Source: Alteromonas macleodii ATCC 27126 (GTDB taxonomy: Bacteria > Pseudomonadota > Gammaproteobacteria > Enterobacterales > Alteromonadaceae). Taken from it: DNA of 64,000 nucleotides. Location: positions 248,001 to 312,000 of the forward strand of contig NC_018632.1 of the NCBI RefSeq assembly GCF_000172635.2. The letters run 5' to 3'. The translations under genes were made by a program, and so were the position numbers. The notes under the pieces are model-generated. The model did not search any database. It worked only from the letters and a program-made list of their open reading frames with translations, and was not told where the DNA came from. Positions within the stretch are counted from its first letter, which is position 1; the number at the start of each line of letters is the position of its first letter. Positions 41,605 to 51,357 of this stretch are shown piece after piece.

Positions 41605-42639
41605 ATGGTCACATTGGTTTCTGAAACAAAACTCACCTTAGCGAAGCTGGCTGATATTGCTGGTGTATCAACATCGACAGCATCACGGGCACTGAAAGAC
41701 AACCCGCTTATTAAGCAGGAAACCCGAAGCAGAATTCAGGCACTAGCTAAAGAGCACAATTTTAGTATTAACGCGGCCGCTAGCCGCTTAAGAACGCAGA
41801 AAACTCACGTGATAGCGGTGATTCTAAATCTAATCGACAACACCGAACAAAGCACCACAGACCCATTCCTGCTTAAGCTGGTGGGAGAGCTAAATCAGGC
41901 GCTAAATGCCAAAGGCTACGAGCTACTGCTGTCTAACTCATTTATGGCATCTGACGATTGGGCGAACTACTTTATTCGCAGCCAGCGTGCCGACGGCATT
42001 ATTGTCATTGGGCAAGGCAAATCTACGGCCAAAATCGACCGAGCAGCACAGTCGGGCATTCCCATTGTAGTGTGGGGCGATGCAAAAACAGACGCGCCAT
42101 ATCCCATTATTGGCGGCGACAACTATCTGGGTGGCTATACGGCAACCCAGCATTTGCTGAGTCACGGCGCCAAACGCATCTTGTTTCTTGGAGACTCTGA
42201 ACACGCGGAAATGCAGGAACGTCACAAGGGATATTCGCAAGCCCACCGCGATGCAAATGTGCCAATCGACACGCAGTGCACCTGCGCCATCGATATTACG
42301 TCGAAAGCAGCATACCAATACATTAACGAGCGTATAAAGGCGAATGGGTTAGATTTCGACGGGATCGTTTGTGTAAGTGATATGGTGGCATTAGGCGCGT
42401 TAAAAGCGTTAAAAGAGCGCTATGTAGGTATTCCAAGCGATGTAGGCATTGTGGGTTACGACGATATTTCTTTAGCTGAACTTATGCACCCGTCGTTAAC
42501 AACGGTGCGTCAGAATACTCAGCAAGCCGCAATAGAGATGGTTACGCAGCTATTAAACCAGTTTGAAAACAAACCTACAGAAAGCCAGGTAGTGGAAACA
42601 ACCTTAATTGCCCGTCGCTCTACGCAGCACAGCGACTAA
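41605..42639 (+). CDS. LacI-family repressor of the trehalose locus
   Basis: This 344-aa protein has the LacI helix-turn-helix (LAKLADIAGVSTSTASRALK, about residues 11-30), a hinge helix and a periplasmic-binding-type sugar domain. The C-terminal VGYDDISLAELMHPSLTTVRQ is a typical signature. LacI proteins repress until a sugar or sugar phosphate binds. The three TTGCAAACG-type sites in this locus fit the LacI consensus and make self-control and control of the receptor, the transporter and trehalase likely. Confidence 0.9.
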   Translation: MVTLVSETKLTLAKLADIAGVSTSTASRALKDNPLIKQETRSRIQALAKEHNFSINAAASRLRTQKTHVIAVILNLIDNTEQSTTDPFLLKLVGELNQALNAKGYELLLSNSFMASDDWANYFIRSQRADGIIVIGQGKSTAKIDRAAQSGIPIVVWGDAKTDAPYPIIGGDNYLGGYTATQHLLSHGAKRILFLGDSEHAEMQERHKGYSQAHRDANVPIDTQCTCAIDITSKAAYQYINERIKANGLDFDGIVCVSDMVALGALKALKERYVGIPSDVGIVGYDDISLAELMHPSLTTVRQNTQQAAIEMVTQLLNQFENKPTESQVVETTLIARRSTQHSD

Positions 42640-42736
42640 TATTTCGCTTTTTTATCAGCTTTTTAACGCATAAACGCTATTATTTAACGGTAACAGGGTG
42701 ACGATATTAAGCTCTAACGAAAAAATAAAAGCGTTT

Positions 42737-42750
42737 TGCAAACGTTTGCA
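42737..42750. promoter_or_regulatory. LacI-type operator upstream of the MFS-trehalase operon
   Basis: The 14-bp perfect palindrome TGCAAACGTTTGCA lies 57 bp before the transporter start. It shares the GCAAACG half-site with the twin operator at 41401-41441, so the same repressor probably acts here. Confidence 0.85.
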
Positions 42751-42806
42751 TTTTTATTTTCTTACGACTACACTCCTGCATAATTCAGTTAACAGAGTGT
42801 TTACAC

Positions 42807-44045
42807 ATGTCCCGATTCATGGTCATTGCAGCCGTTGCCATTAGCTACTACGTATTTGCCATACTACTTAACAGTGTGGGTACTGTTATTCTGCAATCGA
42901 TCAATAGCTTCGACATTAGTAAGCCAGAGGCAAGCACATTAGAAGGCTTTAAAGATCTCTCTATTGCTATTGTCTCGTTCCTAGTGGCCAGCTCCATTCC
43001 AAGAGTTGGCTACAAGCTTTCAATGTTACTTGGGTTAGCATTAGTGGCCGTTGCCTGTGCGCTGACGCCTTCTATCGCAAGTTTCTGGTTCATTAAAGTG
43101 TTGTTTGCCTGCATAGGTACTGCATTTGCGCTAGTGAAAGTGTCGGTGTACGCCATTATTGGGCAGCTGTCGTCTACCACTAAAGCGCACTCATCGTTAA
43201 TGAACACCATTGAAGGTATTTTTATGTTGGGCGTGTTGTCTGGCTACTGGGTGTTCGCTGGGTTTATCGACCCCAATAACGATGCTTCTTTATCTTGGCT
43301 GAACGTTTACTACTTACTAGCTGCGCTGGTTGGTTTTACGTTAATCGTTGTGGCATTGGCTCCTATAAAGCCTGTGGAAAAAGCGCAATCAGAAGGCCTT
43401 GCAAGCGAGTTCTTCAGCATGCTGAAATTGGCGTATAAGCCTTTAGTGCTGGTGTTTATCTTCTCTATTTTCTTATACGTGTTAATAGAGCAGGGCATAG
43501 GTTCGTGGCTGCCAACTTTTAACAAAGAGGTGCTGGGCTTACCTACTCAAGTCAGCATTCAAATAACCAGTATCTTTGCGATAGCGCTGGCCGTTGGGCG
43601 CTTAACTGCGGGCGCAGTACTTACGCGAATGAACTGGTATCCCTTCTTAAATATCTGTTTGGCGGGTATGGCTACGGTAATGCTACTAAGCTTACCGCTT
43701 GCCGAAAACGTGGCTGACAGCACAATAGCCAGCTGGGCTGATGCACCAATAGCTGCGTTCCTTATTCCATTAATTGGATTGATGATGGCGCCTATTTACC
43801 CTGTATTAAACTCGGTAATGCTAAGCGCGCTCCCTCAACATCAACATGCACCTATGACAGGGCTAATTGTTGTATTTTCGGCTCTTGGGGGAACCACAGG
43901 TTCTATCGTGACTGGGTTTATTTTCGACGCAGTAGGGGGCCAACAAGCATTTTATCTATCGCTTATTCCAATCGGTGCATTAGTGGTAACCCTATTCTTC
44001 TTTAAACGAGCGTCTTCTTCTCTATCGCCTAAAGGTGCGCAGTAA
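42807..44045 (+). CDS. MFS sugar transporter, likely trehalose permease
   Basis: This 412-aa protein shows 12 predicted membrane segments and the general form of FucP-like sugar/H+ symporters, with SYYVFAILLNSVG at the start and LIGLMMAPIYPVLNSVMLS in the second half. It has no signal peptide. It precedes the trehalase by 2 bp, so the two are co-transcribed: the permease brings in disaccharide and the cytoplasmic trehalase splits it. The substrate is inferred from this pairing. Confidence 0.85.
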   Translation: MSRFMVIAAVAISYYVFAILLNSVGTVILQSINSFDISKPEASTLEGFKDLSIAIVSFLVASSIPRVGYKLSMLLGLALVAVACALTPSIASFWFIKVLFACIGTAFALVKVSVYAIIGQLSSTTKAHSSLMNTIEGIFMLGVLSGYWVFAGFIDPNNDASLSWLNVYYLLAALVGFTLIVVALAPIKPVEKAQSEGLASEFFSMLKLAYKPLVLVFIFSIFLYVLIEQGIGSWLPTFNKEVLGLPTQVSIQITSIFAIALAVGRLTAGAVLTRMNWYPFLNICLAGMATVMLLSLPLAENVADSTIASWADAPIAAFLIPLIGLMMAPIYPVLNSVMLSALPQHQHAPMTGLIVVFSALGGTTGSIVTGFIFDAVGGQQAFYLSLIPIGALVVTLFFFKRASSSLSPKGAQ

Positions 44046-44047
44046 CT

Positions 44048-45571
44048 ATGAGTTCTTCTTCACACAACTGGCGCGACAGCTTGTCGTTTTTTGCCAGCGA
44101 CCTGTTTAAACATGTGCAAATGGCACAGCTATTCCCAGACAGCAAAACCTTCGCTGACGCTATTGTTATAACCGATCTCAATACCGTTTTAGCGGCTTAT
44201 GAACAAGCGTGTTTAGATGCTGAGAAAAGCGGCGAAGCAGTAGACTTAGCTACGTTTGTTAATACCCATTTCGATATTCCAGAAATGATTAGCGCAACAT
44301 CGCAAACCAAGTTTGAAAATGTAGCCGATTATATTGAGCATATGTGGCAGGTGCTAACGCGTACCCCCGACACTGAGCAGAAAGACAGCTTAATAGCGCT
44401 TACCCGCCCATACATAGTGCCGGGTGGACGCTTTCGCGAAATCTATTACTGGGATACATATTTTACCGCGTTAGGTCTAATTGACGCGGGGCGCACCGAC
44501 ATGGCAATTAACATGTTGGTGAACTTTGTAGATATTTTAAATGAAGTAGGCTGCATTCCTAATGGCAACCGCGCCTATTACTACTCTCGCAGTCAGCCTC
44601 CTATTTTGGCGTTGTTTTATAATTTGCTTAAAGACGCACTAAGCGACCAGCAAAAAGAATACGTTATCTGGGGCTTAAAGAAAGAATACCAGTTTTGGAT
44701 GAATGAAGCGGGCGAGAACGCGTCACAGAAGGGCGTAGCACAACTGCGCACGGTTACCATGCCGTGTGGCGCTACACTTAATCGTTACTTCGACACCGAG
44801 CCTACGCCTCGCCCTGAGTCTTATCGAGAAGACATAGAAACAGCAGAGCACATAGGCGCTGACAAAAGTCAGTTTTACCAGCATGTTCGCGCGGCTTGCG
44901 AATCGGGTTGGGACTTTAGTTCGCGCTGGCTAGCTAATCCCAATTCACTAGCAAGTATTCGTACAACTGAAATTATTCCCGTAGATTTAAATGCGCTTTT
45001 AGTAACGCTTGAACAAACTCTGGCAAGCGTGACTAAAGGTGCCGAGCAAGCGCGCTACAGTGAGGCATCTACAGCGAGAATTAACGCAATAAACACCTAT
45101 TTGTTTAATGCTGAAAAGGCGGGCTATTTTGACTATCACTTCCCCACACAAACTCAAACCGATGTAGTGTCAGCGGCTATGTGTGTGCCGTTGTTCGTTG
45201 GTATTGCAAATGAACAACAGGCAGAGGGAGTGCGCGCCGCGGTAATGAATACCTTGCTAAAAGAAGGTGGCGTGGTAACTACTTCAAACGCTACGTCGCA
45301 ACAATGGGATGCGCCAAATGGCTGGGCACCGCTTCAACTGTTTGCCGTTGAAGGGCTGCGCAACTATGGGTTTGAAATGCAGGCTCAAACCATCATGCTG
45401 CGCTTTTGTAAAACCATTGAGCGTCACTTTGCATCAAGCGGTGTGCTACTTGAAAAGTACAATGTGTGCGAACCGGATATAAAAGCAGGTGGCGGTGAAT
45501 ACGACGTACAGCTAGGTTTCGGGTGGACCAATGGCGTGTATACCCGTTTTCAGACATATCTGAACCAGTAA
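44048..45571 (+). CDS. treF: Alpha,alpha-trehalase, GH37 (cytoplasmic)
   Basis: This 507-aa enzyme has both trehalase signatures: PGGRFREIYYWDTYF at residues 125-139 and QWDAPNGWAP at 419-428. The conserved GGGEYDVQLGFGWTNGV block lies near the C-terminus and holds the catalytic Glu. It cleaves trehalose to two glucose. There is no signal peptide, so it resembles cytoplasmic TreF rather than periplasmic TreA. It is co-transcribed with the upstream MFS gene. A shared terminator follows. Confidence 0.93.
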   Translation: MSSSSHNWRDSLSFFASDLFKHVQMAQLFPDSKTFADAIVITDLNTVLAAYEQACLDAEKSGEAVDLATFVNTHFDIPEMISATSQTKFENVADYIEHMWQVLTRTPDTEQKDSLIALTRPYIVPGGRFREIYYWDTYFTALGLIDAGRTDMAINMLVNFVDILNEVGCIPNGNRAYYYSRSQPPILALFYNLLKDALSDQQKEYVIWGLKKEYQFWMNEAGENASQKGVAQLRTVTMPCGATLNRYFDTEPTPRPESYREDIETAEHIGADKSQFYQHVRAACESGWDFSSRWLANPNSLASIRTTEIIPVDLNALLVTLEQTLASVTKGAEQARYSEASTARINAINTYLFNAEKAGYFDYHFPTQTQTDVVSAAMCVPLFVGIANEQQAEGVRAAVMNTLLKEGGVVTTSNATSQQWDAPNGWAPLQLFAVEGLRNYGFEMQAQTIMLRFCKTIERHFASSGVLLEKYNVCEPDIKAGGGEYDVQLGFGWTNGVYTRFQTYLNQ

Positions 45572-45589
45572 ACACGCTTCGGTTAAAAC

Positions 45590-45628
45590 AAAAACGCGCG
45601 GTACCTTAACAACGGGCCGCGCGTTTTT
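45590..45628. terminator. Bidirectional terminator between trehalase and the GGDEF gene
   Basis: An 11-bp stem (AAAACGCGCGG with CCGCGCGTTTT) with an A-tract before and a T-tract after serves the two convergent genes. Confidence 0.88.
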
Positions 45629-45641
45629 GATTGTGTAGATA

Positions 45642-47441
45642 TTAATTGTCGCCTGAGCGGTTACCCATATCAATCGACATGGCAATATCATCGAGTATGT
45701 CGTTTAGCCCAGTAATTTTCTCGTTAGCAATAAATACGCTCATCTGCGACTCAACCACGATATGGTCGGAAGTGGCATCGTTTTCAAAGGTATTGTCTAA
45801 CGCGCTCTGTACGCGGTCGAAAAACTGTCGCGCACTTCGTTCTTCAATATTGTGCAGACATAAAATAAATTGCTCGGTACCAAATCGCCCTAGAATATCG
45901 TTACCGCGGGTAACATTTTGAAGCGTTTGTGCAATTTGTCGTAATACTAAATCACCTTTTGTTGACCCCATTTTCCGCGTTATTTCACGCAGGTTGCTAA
46001 TGTCGAATATAGCAATGGCAATGGCCCGGCCTTTTTTCGGCGCATCAAGCTTGTTAATGCGGGCTATCGCCGAATTCGCATTAAGCAGCAGGGTAACGGG
46101 ATCGATGGCTTTGCGAGCAAGGTGCTTTCTACGAAGTACGTAGCCAGTAATACCACTTACCAGAAGAAAAATAACAATAGCGGTATACAGCGTGTTCTTT
46201 CGTTGCTGTTCCGCTTGTTCAATCGCAGATTCCAAATCATAAATGCGGGTATACAAGTTAGCTGCACCAATAATTAAGGCCGAGTCTTGAGTAACTTCAC
46301 GGCGCTTAGTCACTTCTTTAGAATAAATCTCGTGCGCTTCTTTCGCCTTAGCTAAGTCCTGCAGTGCGATATACATGGATACGTTGAAGCTAAGGTAATC
46401 CAAATTTGAACGAAAGACCGGCGGTATCGCGTCATCATTTAACGCTTCAATACCTGATATATACTGCTTAATGCAGGTGAGATCGTTGTCATGTAAGCAA
46501 ATCTCAGCTTTGTGCCAGTTAACAAGAAGTTCGCCTAACGAACTCGAGATGTTCGAAGACGCTTTTTCTAAATCGGGAAGGGTGTAGGTAAGTCGGTTGT
46601 AGTTTTCTGTTTTTCTATAGTAAATAGACAGTGCATACTGATACAAGAAGTTGGTTAGCGGTGTGTCTATTTCGCTATTAAGTACACCTAGTTCTAAAAT
46701 GCCCTGATAGGCTCTGTCGGTTTGGCCGCTACTTAACAGCGATACAATAGCACTAATAAGAATACTTACCTTATTACTGCCTTCATATACAAGCAAGCCC
46801 ATTTCATGTGCTTTTAGATATTGCTCTGCTGCTAAGGCATGTTGCTCTAAATCGCCATATAGTAAACCAATTGCGTTGTGAATATGCGCTAACTCACCGG
46901 GGCTGCCGTCGTTTGAATAACGCTTAAGCACACCAAACATCTTACCTAATCTTATTTCAGGTGAAGTGGTTTCTGAACAGTAGTTAATTAGGCCTAAAGA
47001 AGAGCTGGTAAAAATATCGCTGTGGCGCTCGGGCGATGATAGTTCTTGGGCTTGTTGGTAGTACTTACAGCGTGCAGGGTTTTCTCTGGCGTCATAAGAA
47101 AAGCCAATTTGATAAATAGCCGATGCAAACGCATAAGAGCTTTCATCAATATTGCTTTGCATAATGGCTTTAAGCAGCATAGTTTCAGCTTCTTCGTACT
47201 TACCACGGCAAATTAAAAACTGCCCTTTGGCTACGGTTAAGGCAAAACGTTGTTGTGATGTAAGTGACTCAAGCGCAAGTGTGTCTTCAAGTTCTGGAAG
47301 TAGAGACTGATTAGGGCAATCATACGAAGGCGTGCGTACCTTTTCGATAACGGCATCAATGTTGTCGTTTGCCAACGCGCCAAAAGAAGTTAGCGCAACG
47401 CTCAAAAAAGAGAATACTGTTAAAGATAACCTTTGAAACAT
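45642..47441 (-). CDS. TPR-repeat membrane protein with degenerate GGDEF domain
   Basis: From the Met at 47441 the protein is 599 aa. A signal peptide (ending FGALAND) is followed by a ~400-residue helical region with TPR-like repeats, a membrane segment (about 425-445) and a C-terminal GGDEF fold. The catalytic motif reads GTEQF (521-525) in place of GG(D/E)EF, so the second Gly and the metal-binding acids are changed. It is probably inactive as a diguanylate cyclase and may bind nucleotide or act as a signalling partner. The additional 22 residues up to 47507 look like a false extension. The gene is monocistronic. Confidence 0.82.
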   Translation of the reverse strand: MFQRLSLTVFSFLSVALTSFGALANDNIDAVIEKVRTPSYDCPNQSLLPELEDTLALESLTSQQRFALTVAKGQFLICRGKYEEAETMLLKAIMQSNIDESSYAFASAIYQIGFSYDARENPARCKYYQQAQELSSPERHSDIFTSSSLGLINYCSETTSPEIRLGKMFGVLKRYSNDGSPGELAHIHNAIGLLYGDLEQHALAAEQYLKAHEMGLLVYEGSNKVSILISAIVSLLSSGQTDRAYQGILELGVLNSEIDTPLTNFLYQYALSIYYRKTENYNRLTYTLPDLEKASSNISSSLGELLVNWHKAEICLHDNDLTCIKQYISGIEALNDDAIPPVFRSNLDYLSFNVSMYIALQDLAKAKEAHEIYSKEVTKRREVTQDSALIIGAANLYTRIYDLESAIEQAEQQRKNTLYTAIVIFLLVSGITGYVLRRKHLARKAIDPVTLLLNANSAIARINKLDAPKKGRAIAIAIFDISNLREITRKMGSTKGDLVLRQIAQTLQNVTRGNDILGRFGTEQFILCLHNIEERSARQFFDRVQSALDNTFENDATSDHIVVESQMSVFIANEKITGLNDILDDIAMSIDMGNRSGDN

Positions 47442-47600
47442 GAGAAATAACGTTTTTGTTTTTTCTTCATAATATCGATTTGAGCCCAGAACTACTACAC
47501 GGGGCACCTAAAAGTTACGTATTTTTTGTATCTTAATGCGTCTACTATTCTCTAAAACGTTGGGCTATATAAGCATGTGTTAGGTATTTACCCTACATTG

Positions 47601-48494
47601 CTAATGGGTAGGCGAACCAAAACTAACCAATATAGCTACTCCAACCAAGGCAACGGCAGACCATACAATAGTTGCTTTAGTCGCCCGTTCACCAAGTACC
47701 CATGCAACCCCTAGCGACATTAATGCGCTTGTAGCAATAAGGGTTTGAACCACGGCCGCTTTCGCATAAGCGAATGCAAACATTTGTAGGTAAATAGCGG
47801 CAGTAGTGCCAAGTAACGTGGCTAACACAAAAGCAGGCCATACACGTTTTCCACTGTTGCTTTGGTAGTTAATAACGGGCATGTAGCGCGTTTTGGTTAT
47901 GGCTATAAATGGCACCACAAAGATCATACCGCCAACTAATCGTAAGAACGCAGCGCTGGCAGCGTCAATTTCACCGGCACTTAAAATGTCGCGGCTAACT
48001 ACGGCACCAACCGCCTGACATAACGCCGCGCCCACACCATACAAATAGCCACTGGTTGCAAACACGTGTGTAGTGCTGCGTTTGCGTACCTTTATAACCA
48101 TATCTACCGAAAACAGTACTACTGCAACGCCAACCCACTGCTGCCAGGTAATCCATTCGCCAATAAAAGCCATAGCAAAAAGGGCAGTGAATAAAGGCGC
48201 AAGGGTTTCGGCGACCAACACCGCTTGGCTATCGCCAATGCTTTGTAAGGCTTTAAAAAAGCAGGTATCGCCAATGCCTATACCAATAAGCCCGCTAAGC
48301 AATAGCCACAAAATAGCATGAGTACTAAGCCCCGTTGGCTGAACCACTACTAAAACCACTGCCAAAATGGCAATAGAAATAAGCCCCTTCCAAAAGTTCA
48401 TGGTAAGCGGCGAAAATGCGTTACCCGTTCCACGGAATAAACGCGCAGCAATTGCCCAACAAAGCGCTGTACCTAGCGCAGCAAAAACACCCAT
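47601..48494 (-). CDS. EamA/DMT-superfamily transporter
   Basis: This 297-aa protein has ten predicted membrane segments in two EamA repeats, each ending in a typical block (GEWITWQQWVGVAVVLFSVDM in the first; GERATKATIVWSAVALVGVAIL in the second). DMT transporters export or import small metabolites such as amino acids or purines; the substrate cannot be assigned here. It is a single gene, with about 150 bp to the next one on the left. Confidence 0.88.
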   Translation of the reverse strand: MGVFAALGTALCWAIAARLFRGTGNAFSPLTMNFWKGLISIAILAVVLVVVQPTGLSTHAILWLLLSGLIGIGIGDTCFFKALQSIGDSQAVLVAETLAPLFTALFAMAFIGEWITWQQWVGVAVVLFSVDMVIKVRKRSTTHVFATSGYLYGVGAALCQAVGAVVSRDILSAGEIDAASAAFLRLVGGMIFVVPFIAITKTRYMPVINYQSNSGKRVWPAFVLATLLGTTAAIYLQMFAFAYAKAAVVQTLIATSALMSLGVAWVLGERATKATIVWSAVALVGVAILVSFGSPTH

Positions 48495-48775
48495 AAATTA
48501 CCTGTTAAAACTTTGCCCAAAAACGCTGGGGCAAATAAGTAGCTTGCCAAAAAGAGCGGCTATGCTAATGCAAGGTGTGGGCGGGGTAAACTTAAATCAC
48601 ATCAGTAGTTTTTAACTAAATATATTGAAGCCTTAAGCAAACGTAACAGAAGGCTAAAGGCATTCGTGGCATTATGTTGGTGGTAAGATTCGTGATTAAA
48701 TTAAGCGCTGTACTTAATTAAGTGGGCGTTAACCGAACTTTAAGAATAACAGTGAAGTAAAAGGAGGAGAAAAGC

Positions 48776-49294
48776 GTGAGCGTTGAGCAGATGAATTTAA
48801 CCGGTATTAAAGGTGTAATATTCGATTTAGACGGCACCTTGGTAGAGTCTAGCCTTAACTTCACGCAAATGCGCGCCGACGTAGGCTGCCCACAAAACGA
48901 AGATATACTTACCTTTGTAGATGCCCTTAGCTGCGCCGAAGCCCAAGCGAGTGCACACCGAGCTATATTGCAGCACGAACTTGACGATGCGCAAAATGCT
49001 AAGTGGTTACCCATTGGCAAAGCCATGGTTGAAAAGGTGCAGGCACACAAGCTCCCCATGGCAATAGTTACCCGCAACTGCCGACAAGCCACCGCAATTA
49101 AGGTAGCCAATAACGACATACCCATCGACTACGTGCTAACCCGCGAAGATGCCCCTGCCAAGCCCGACCCAACCGCATTATTGATGGTGGCGAACACATG
49201 GCAGCTTCAACCTGAAGACTGCCTGTATGTAGGCGACTTTATTTATGACCAGCAAGCCGCCGAAAATGCTGGGATGAAGTGGTTTTTGGTTTAG
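48776..49294 (+). CDS. HAD-superfamily phosphatase (phosphoglycolate-phosphatase-like)
   Basis: This 172-aa protein starts at GTG behind the strong AAGGAGGAG ribosome site. HAD motif I is VIFDLDGTLVESS, motif II is the Thr in PMAIVTRNCRQA, and motif III is YVGDFIYDQQAAENAGM with the Lys in DAPAKPDPT. It is shorter than the typical ~220 aa because the cap domain is reduced. The substrate is unknown. Its stop is 3 bp from that of the convergent peptide gene. Confidence 0.85.
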   Translation: MSVEQMNLTGIKGVIFDLDGTLVESSLNFTQMRADVGCPQNEDILTFVDALSCAEAQASAHRAILQHELDDAQNAKWLPIGKAMVEKVQAHKLPMAIVTRNCRQATAIKVANNDIPIDYVLTREDAPAKPDPTALLMVANTWQLQPEDCLYVGDFIYDQQAAENAGMKWFLV

Positions 49295-49297
49295 GTA

Positions 49298-49453
49298 TTA
49301 ACTATTTACATCTGGTTTCTTTGGCTTGATAGGCCCAATTGGTAATATAACGTAAAAGTCTATTTCCAACGTTGGTGCATTAGTTCCAGCATATACTTTA
49401 GTATACTCTGCCTCGGCAAGCTCTTGCATGTTTGTTTTTTGTTCGATATTCAT
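49298..49453 (-). CDS. 51-aa peptide with double-glycine-like leader (putative secreted peptide)
   Basis: From the ATG at 49453 (AAGGA ribosome site 6 bp upstream) the product is 51 aa. The first ~23 residues fit the double-glycine leader used by peptidase-containing ABC exporters. Counting back from the AG pair, Leu is at -12, Glu at -8, Tyr at -7, Val at -4, Ala at -2 and Gly at -1. The remaining 28 residues would be the core; they hold no Cys, an acidic/aromatic start and a Pro/Lys-rich end (PIGPIKPKKP). I know no match. It is divergent from the hybrid sensor regulator below. No exporter or modifying enzyme is in the window. A plain small cytoplasmic protein is also possible. Confidence 0.55.
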   Translation of the reverse strand: MNIEQKTNMQELAEAEYTKVYAGTNAPTLEIDFYVILPIGPIKPKKPDVNS

Positions 49454-49530
49454 GTCTTTTCCTTTTTGTTTTTTGATTCTCAAGCTCGAATGAGCACACA
49501 TAAAGTAATAATTAAACAGGGATGTAAGAC

Positions 49531-51357
49531 ATGTTTACTGAGACAGTTTGTCCTTATCGACAGAAAATCCATACTTGTGTCCCAATATTTCTTATTTTTT
49601 TCTTAGTTATTCCAAAATTGAGCCATGCTATCGGTATTAACTTAGAGGGGAGGACATCATTTGATGGAATTCCATCAGGTGTAATTCGAGACTTAGAGGT
49701 TTCAAACAAAGTAGTTTATGTAGCGGCAGAAAACGGGGTGTTTGAAGTTATTGGACACGAGTCTGAGAAATTAGACTTCAACACTTCTAATCACGCCACA
49801 GGGGTTATCTCTGATATTCAACTGAATGGAACGGACCTATGGGTTGTTGAATATGGAGTTGGTGTTTTTAAAGTTAATCTAGAAAATAAAAACTCGCAGC
49901 AAGTATTTAGTGATCGTGAATGGTCGAGTTCTATTTGGACTATGGCAATGACATCTAGTCATTTATATTTCTCAGTCATTGACGATGTCATTGCAGTAGA
50001 TAGAACTACAGGGCAATCGACAAGCCTAAATTCCAAATTAGAATCTTTCAAGTTAAACGGCACTTACTCGCTTTTTGCAAACAATCACAATGCGTATGTA
50101 GCATCTAATAAGGGCTATCTTTCAATTGAAGGGGCATTAGATAATCTGCAAGAATTTAAATTGAGTAGCAAGCTACCATTACTATCAAATGCAACGTTTA
50201 TTAAAGTAATTGATGATGAATTATATATCGGCGGTCCACAAGGGGTGTACATATTAGGAAGTAACGAGCGCTTCGTTCCAACCGAGGGAATTAGTGGCAC
50301 CTACATCCAAGATGTGGTTAAAGGTGAAGATGGGGTGATCTGGGTTTCCGACGGTCGCCTTTTACTGCTAGAAGATGAAAAACTATCGGCTCCCCCTTTC
50401 ATGAATCCTATATTGACGTCTGAAGCGATAAGGTCAGTAACCAAAATAGCTATAGACCCCTACAATTCCATCCTTATCGCCTCCTCACAATTAGGCTTAG
50501 TTTCATTACCTAAAACAAAGCTAGTGACAAACCTAGTGTCATTTAATGGGAGCGTTGTAAGGGAAAACATTCAAAAGACATCAATAAATGAAAACGGAAC
50601 TATAGTTCGAACTGAAAAAGGTCTCTTTCAGTTAAACGAGAAGAGTGGGGAGTTAGTCAATACTCATTTGGATAAAGACAAGGCAGAGTTTTGTACCTCT
50701 TGGCAGGAAAGAACTTTTATACGTCTCAATGAAATAGACCCTTCTGTTCTCTGCAATAGCGAGTTTTCCCATTATATAGAAGCCGGCAAAAATGCCTTTT
50801 ATTTCTACTTTGATGATGGACTCGATGCCAATTACTACTATATCGCTAACAACACCATACGTGACACAATTAAAGCCCCTAAAAAAGTGGTCTTCAGCTC
50901 TTTGTTGAGTGGTGGAGAAATCGTTGCGATTGATGAATTTGATGACGTTCATTTTCAATTGTCCAAATTCAACTGGCGTACTGTTACCTCTAAAGAAGGT
51001 GGCTGGTTCGGGCTTCAATGTTTAATAGAGTTCCAAGAAAACTATTTGGTATGTACATCAGGTGCTGGACTAAAAGAAATCAACAAGAAAAATGGAAAAG
51101 TTAGCTCTTCCACGATATTGGGCCTAGAGAAACTAAGGTTCATTAGAGGTGCCATGGTTACCGAAGGGAAAAATCTCTGGGTAGCGTCTAACATGGGCCT
51201 GTTTGTTAAGCCCAATATAAGCAACTCAGCTTCTAAAGTGGGTATTCGTTATGGACTCTTCGATACAGACTTTGAGTATAAGAGCCTTGAAGCGCTTGGT
51301 GAAAAAGTGCTAGTTAAGGGGATAAATATAGTTACCTGTTGGATGAAGAAAAGTTAA
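49531..51357 (+). pseudogene. Hybrid two-component regulator, N-terminal propeller part (frameshifted)
   Basis: These 608 codons give a signal peptide (hydrophobic stretch ending PKLSHA) and a periplasmic region of repeated ~45-residue beta-propeller units (for example SGVIRDLEVSNKVVYVAAENG and GTYIQDVVKGEDGVIWVSDGR) of the Reg_prop type. The frame ends in eight non-family residues. The proper continuation, starting in the Y_Y_Y domain, lies in the next frame from 51318. One extra base in the G4 run at 51318-51321 would restore a single protein of about 1280 aa. I therefore treat this and the next entry as one broken gene. A sequencing or assembly error is an alternative. Confidence 0.7.

Noticed and set aside
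46994..47206. Short open frames opposite or within the TPR/GGDEF gene
   Set aside because: They are frame shadows of a gene with clear signal peptide, TPR and GGDEF parts.
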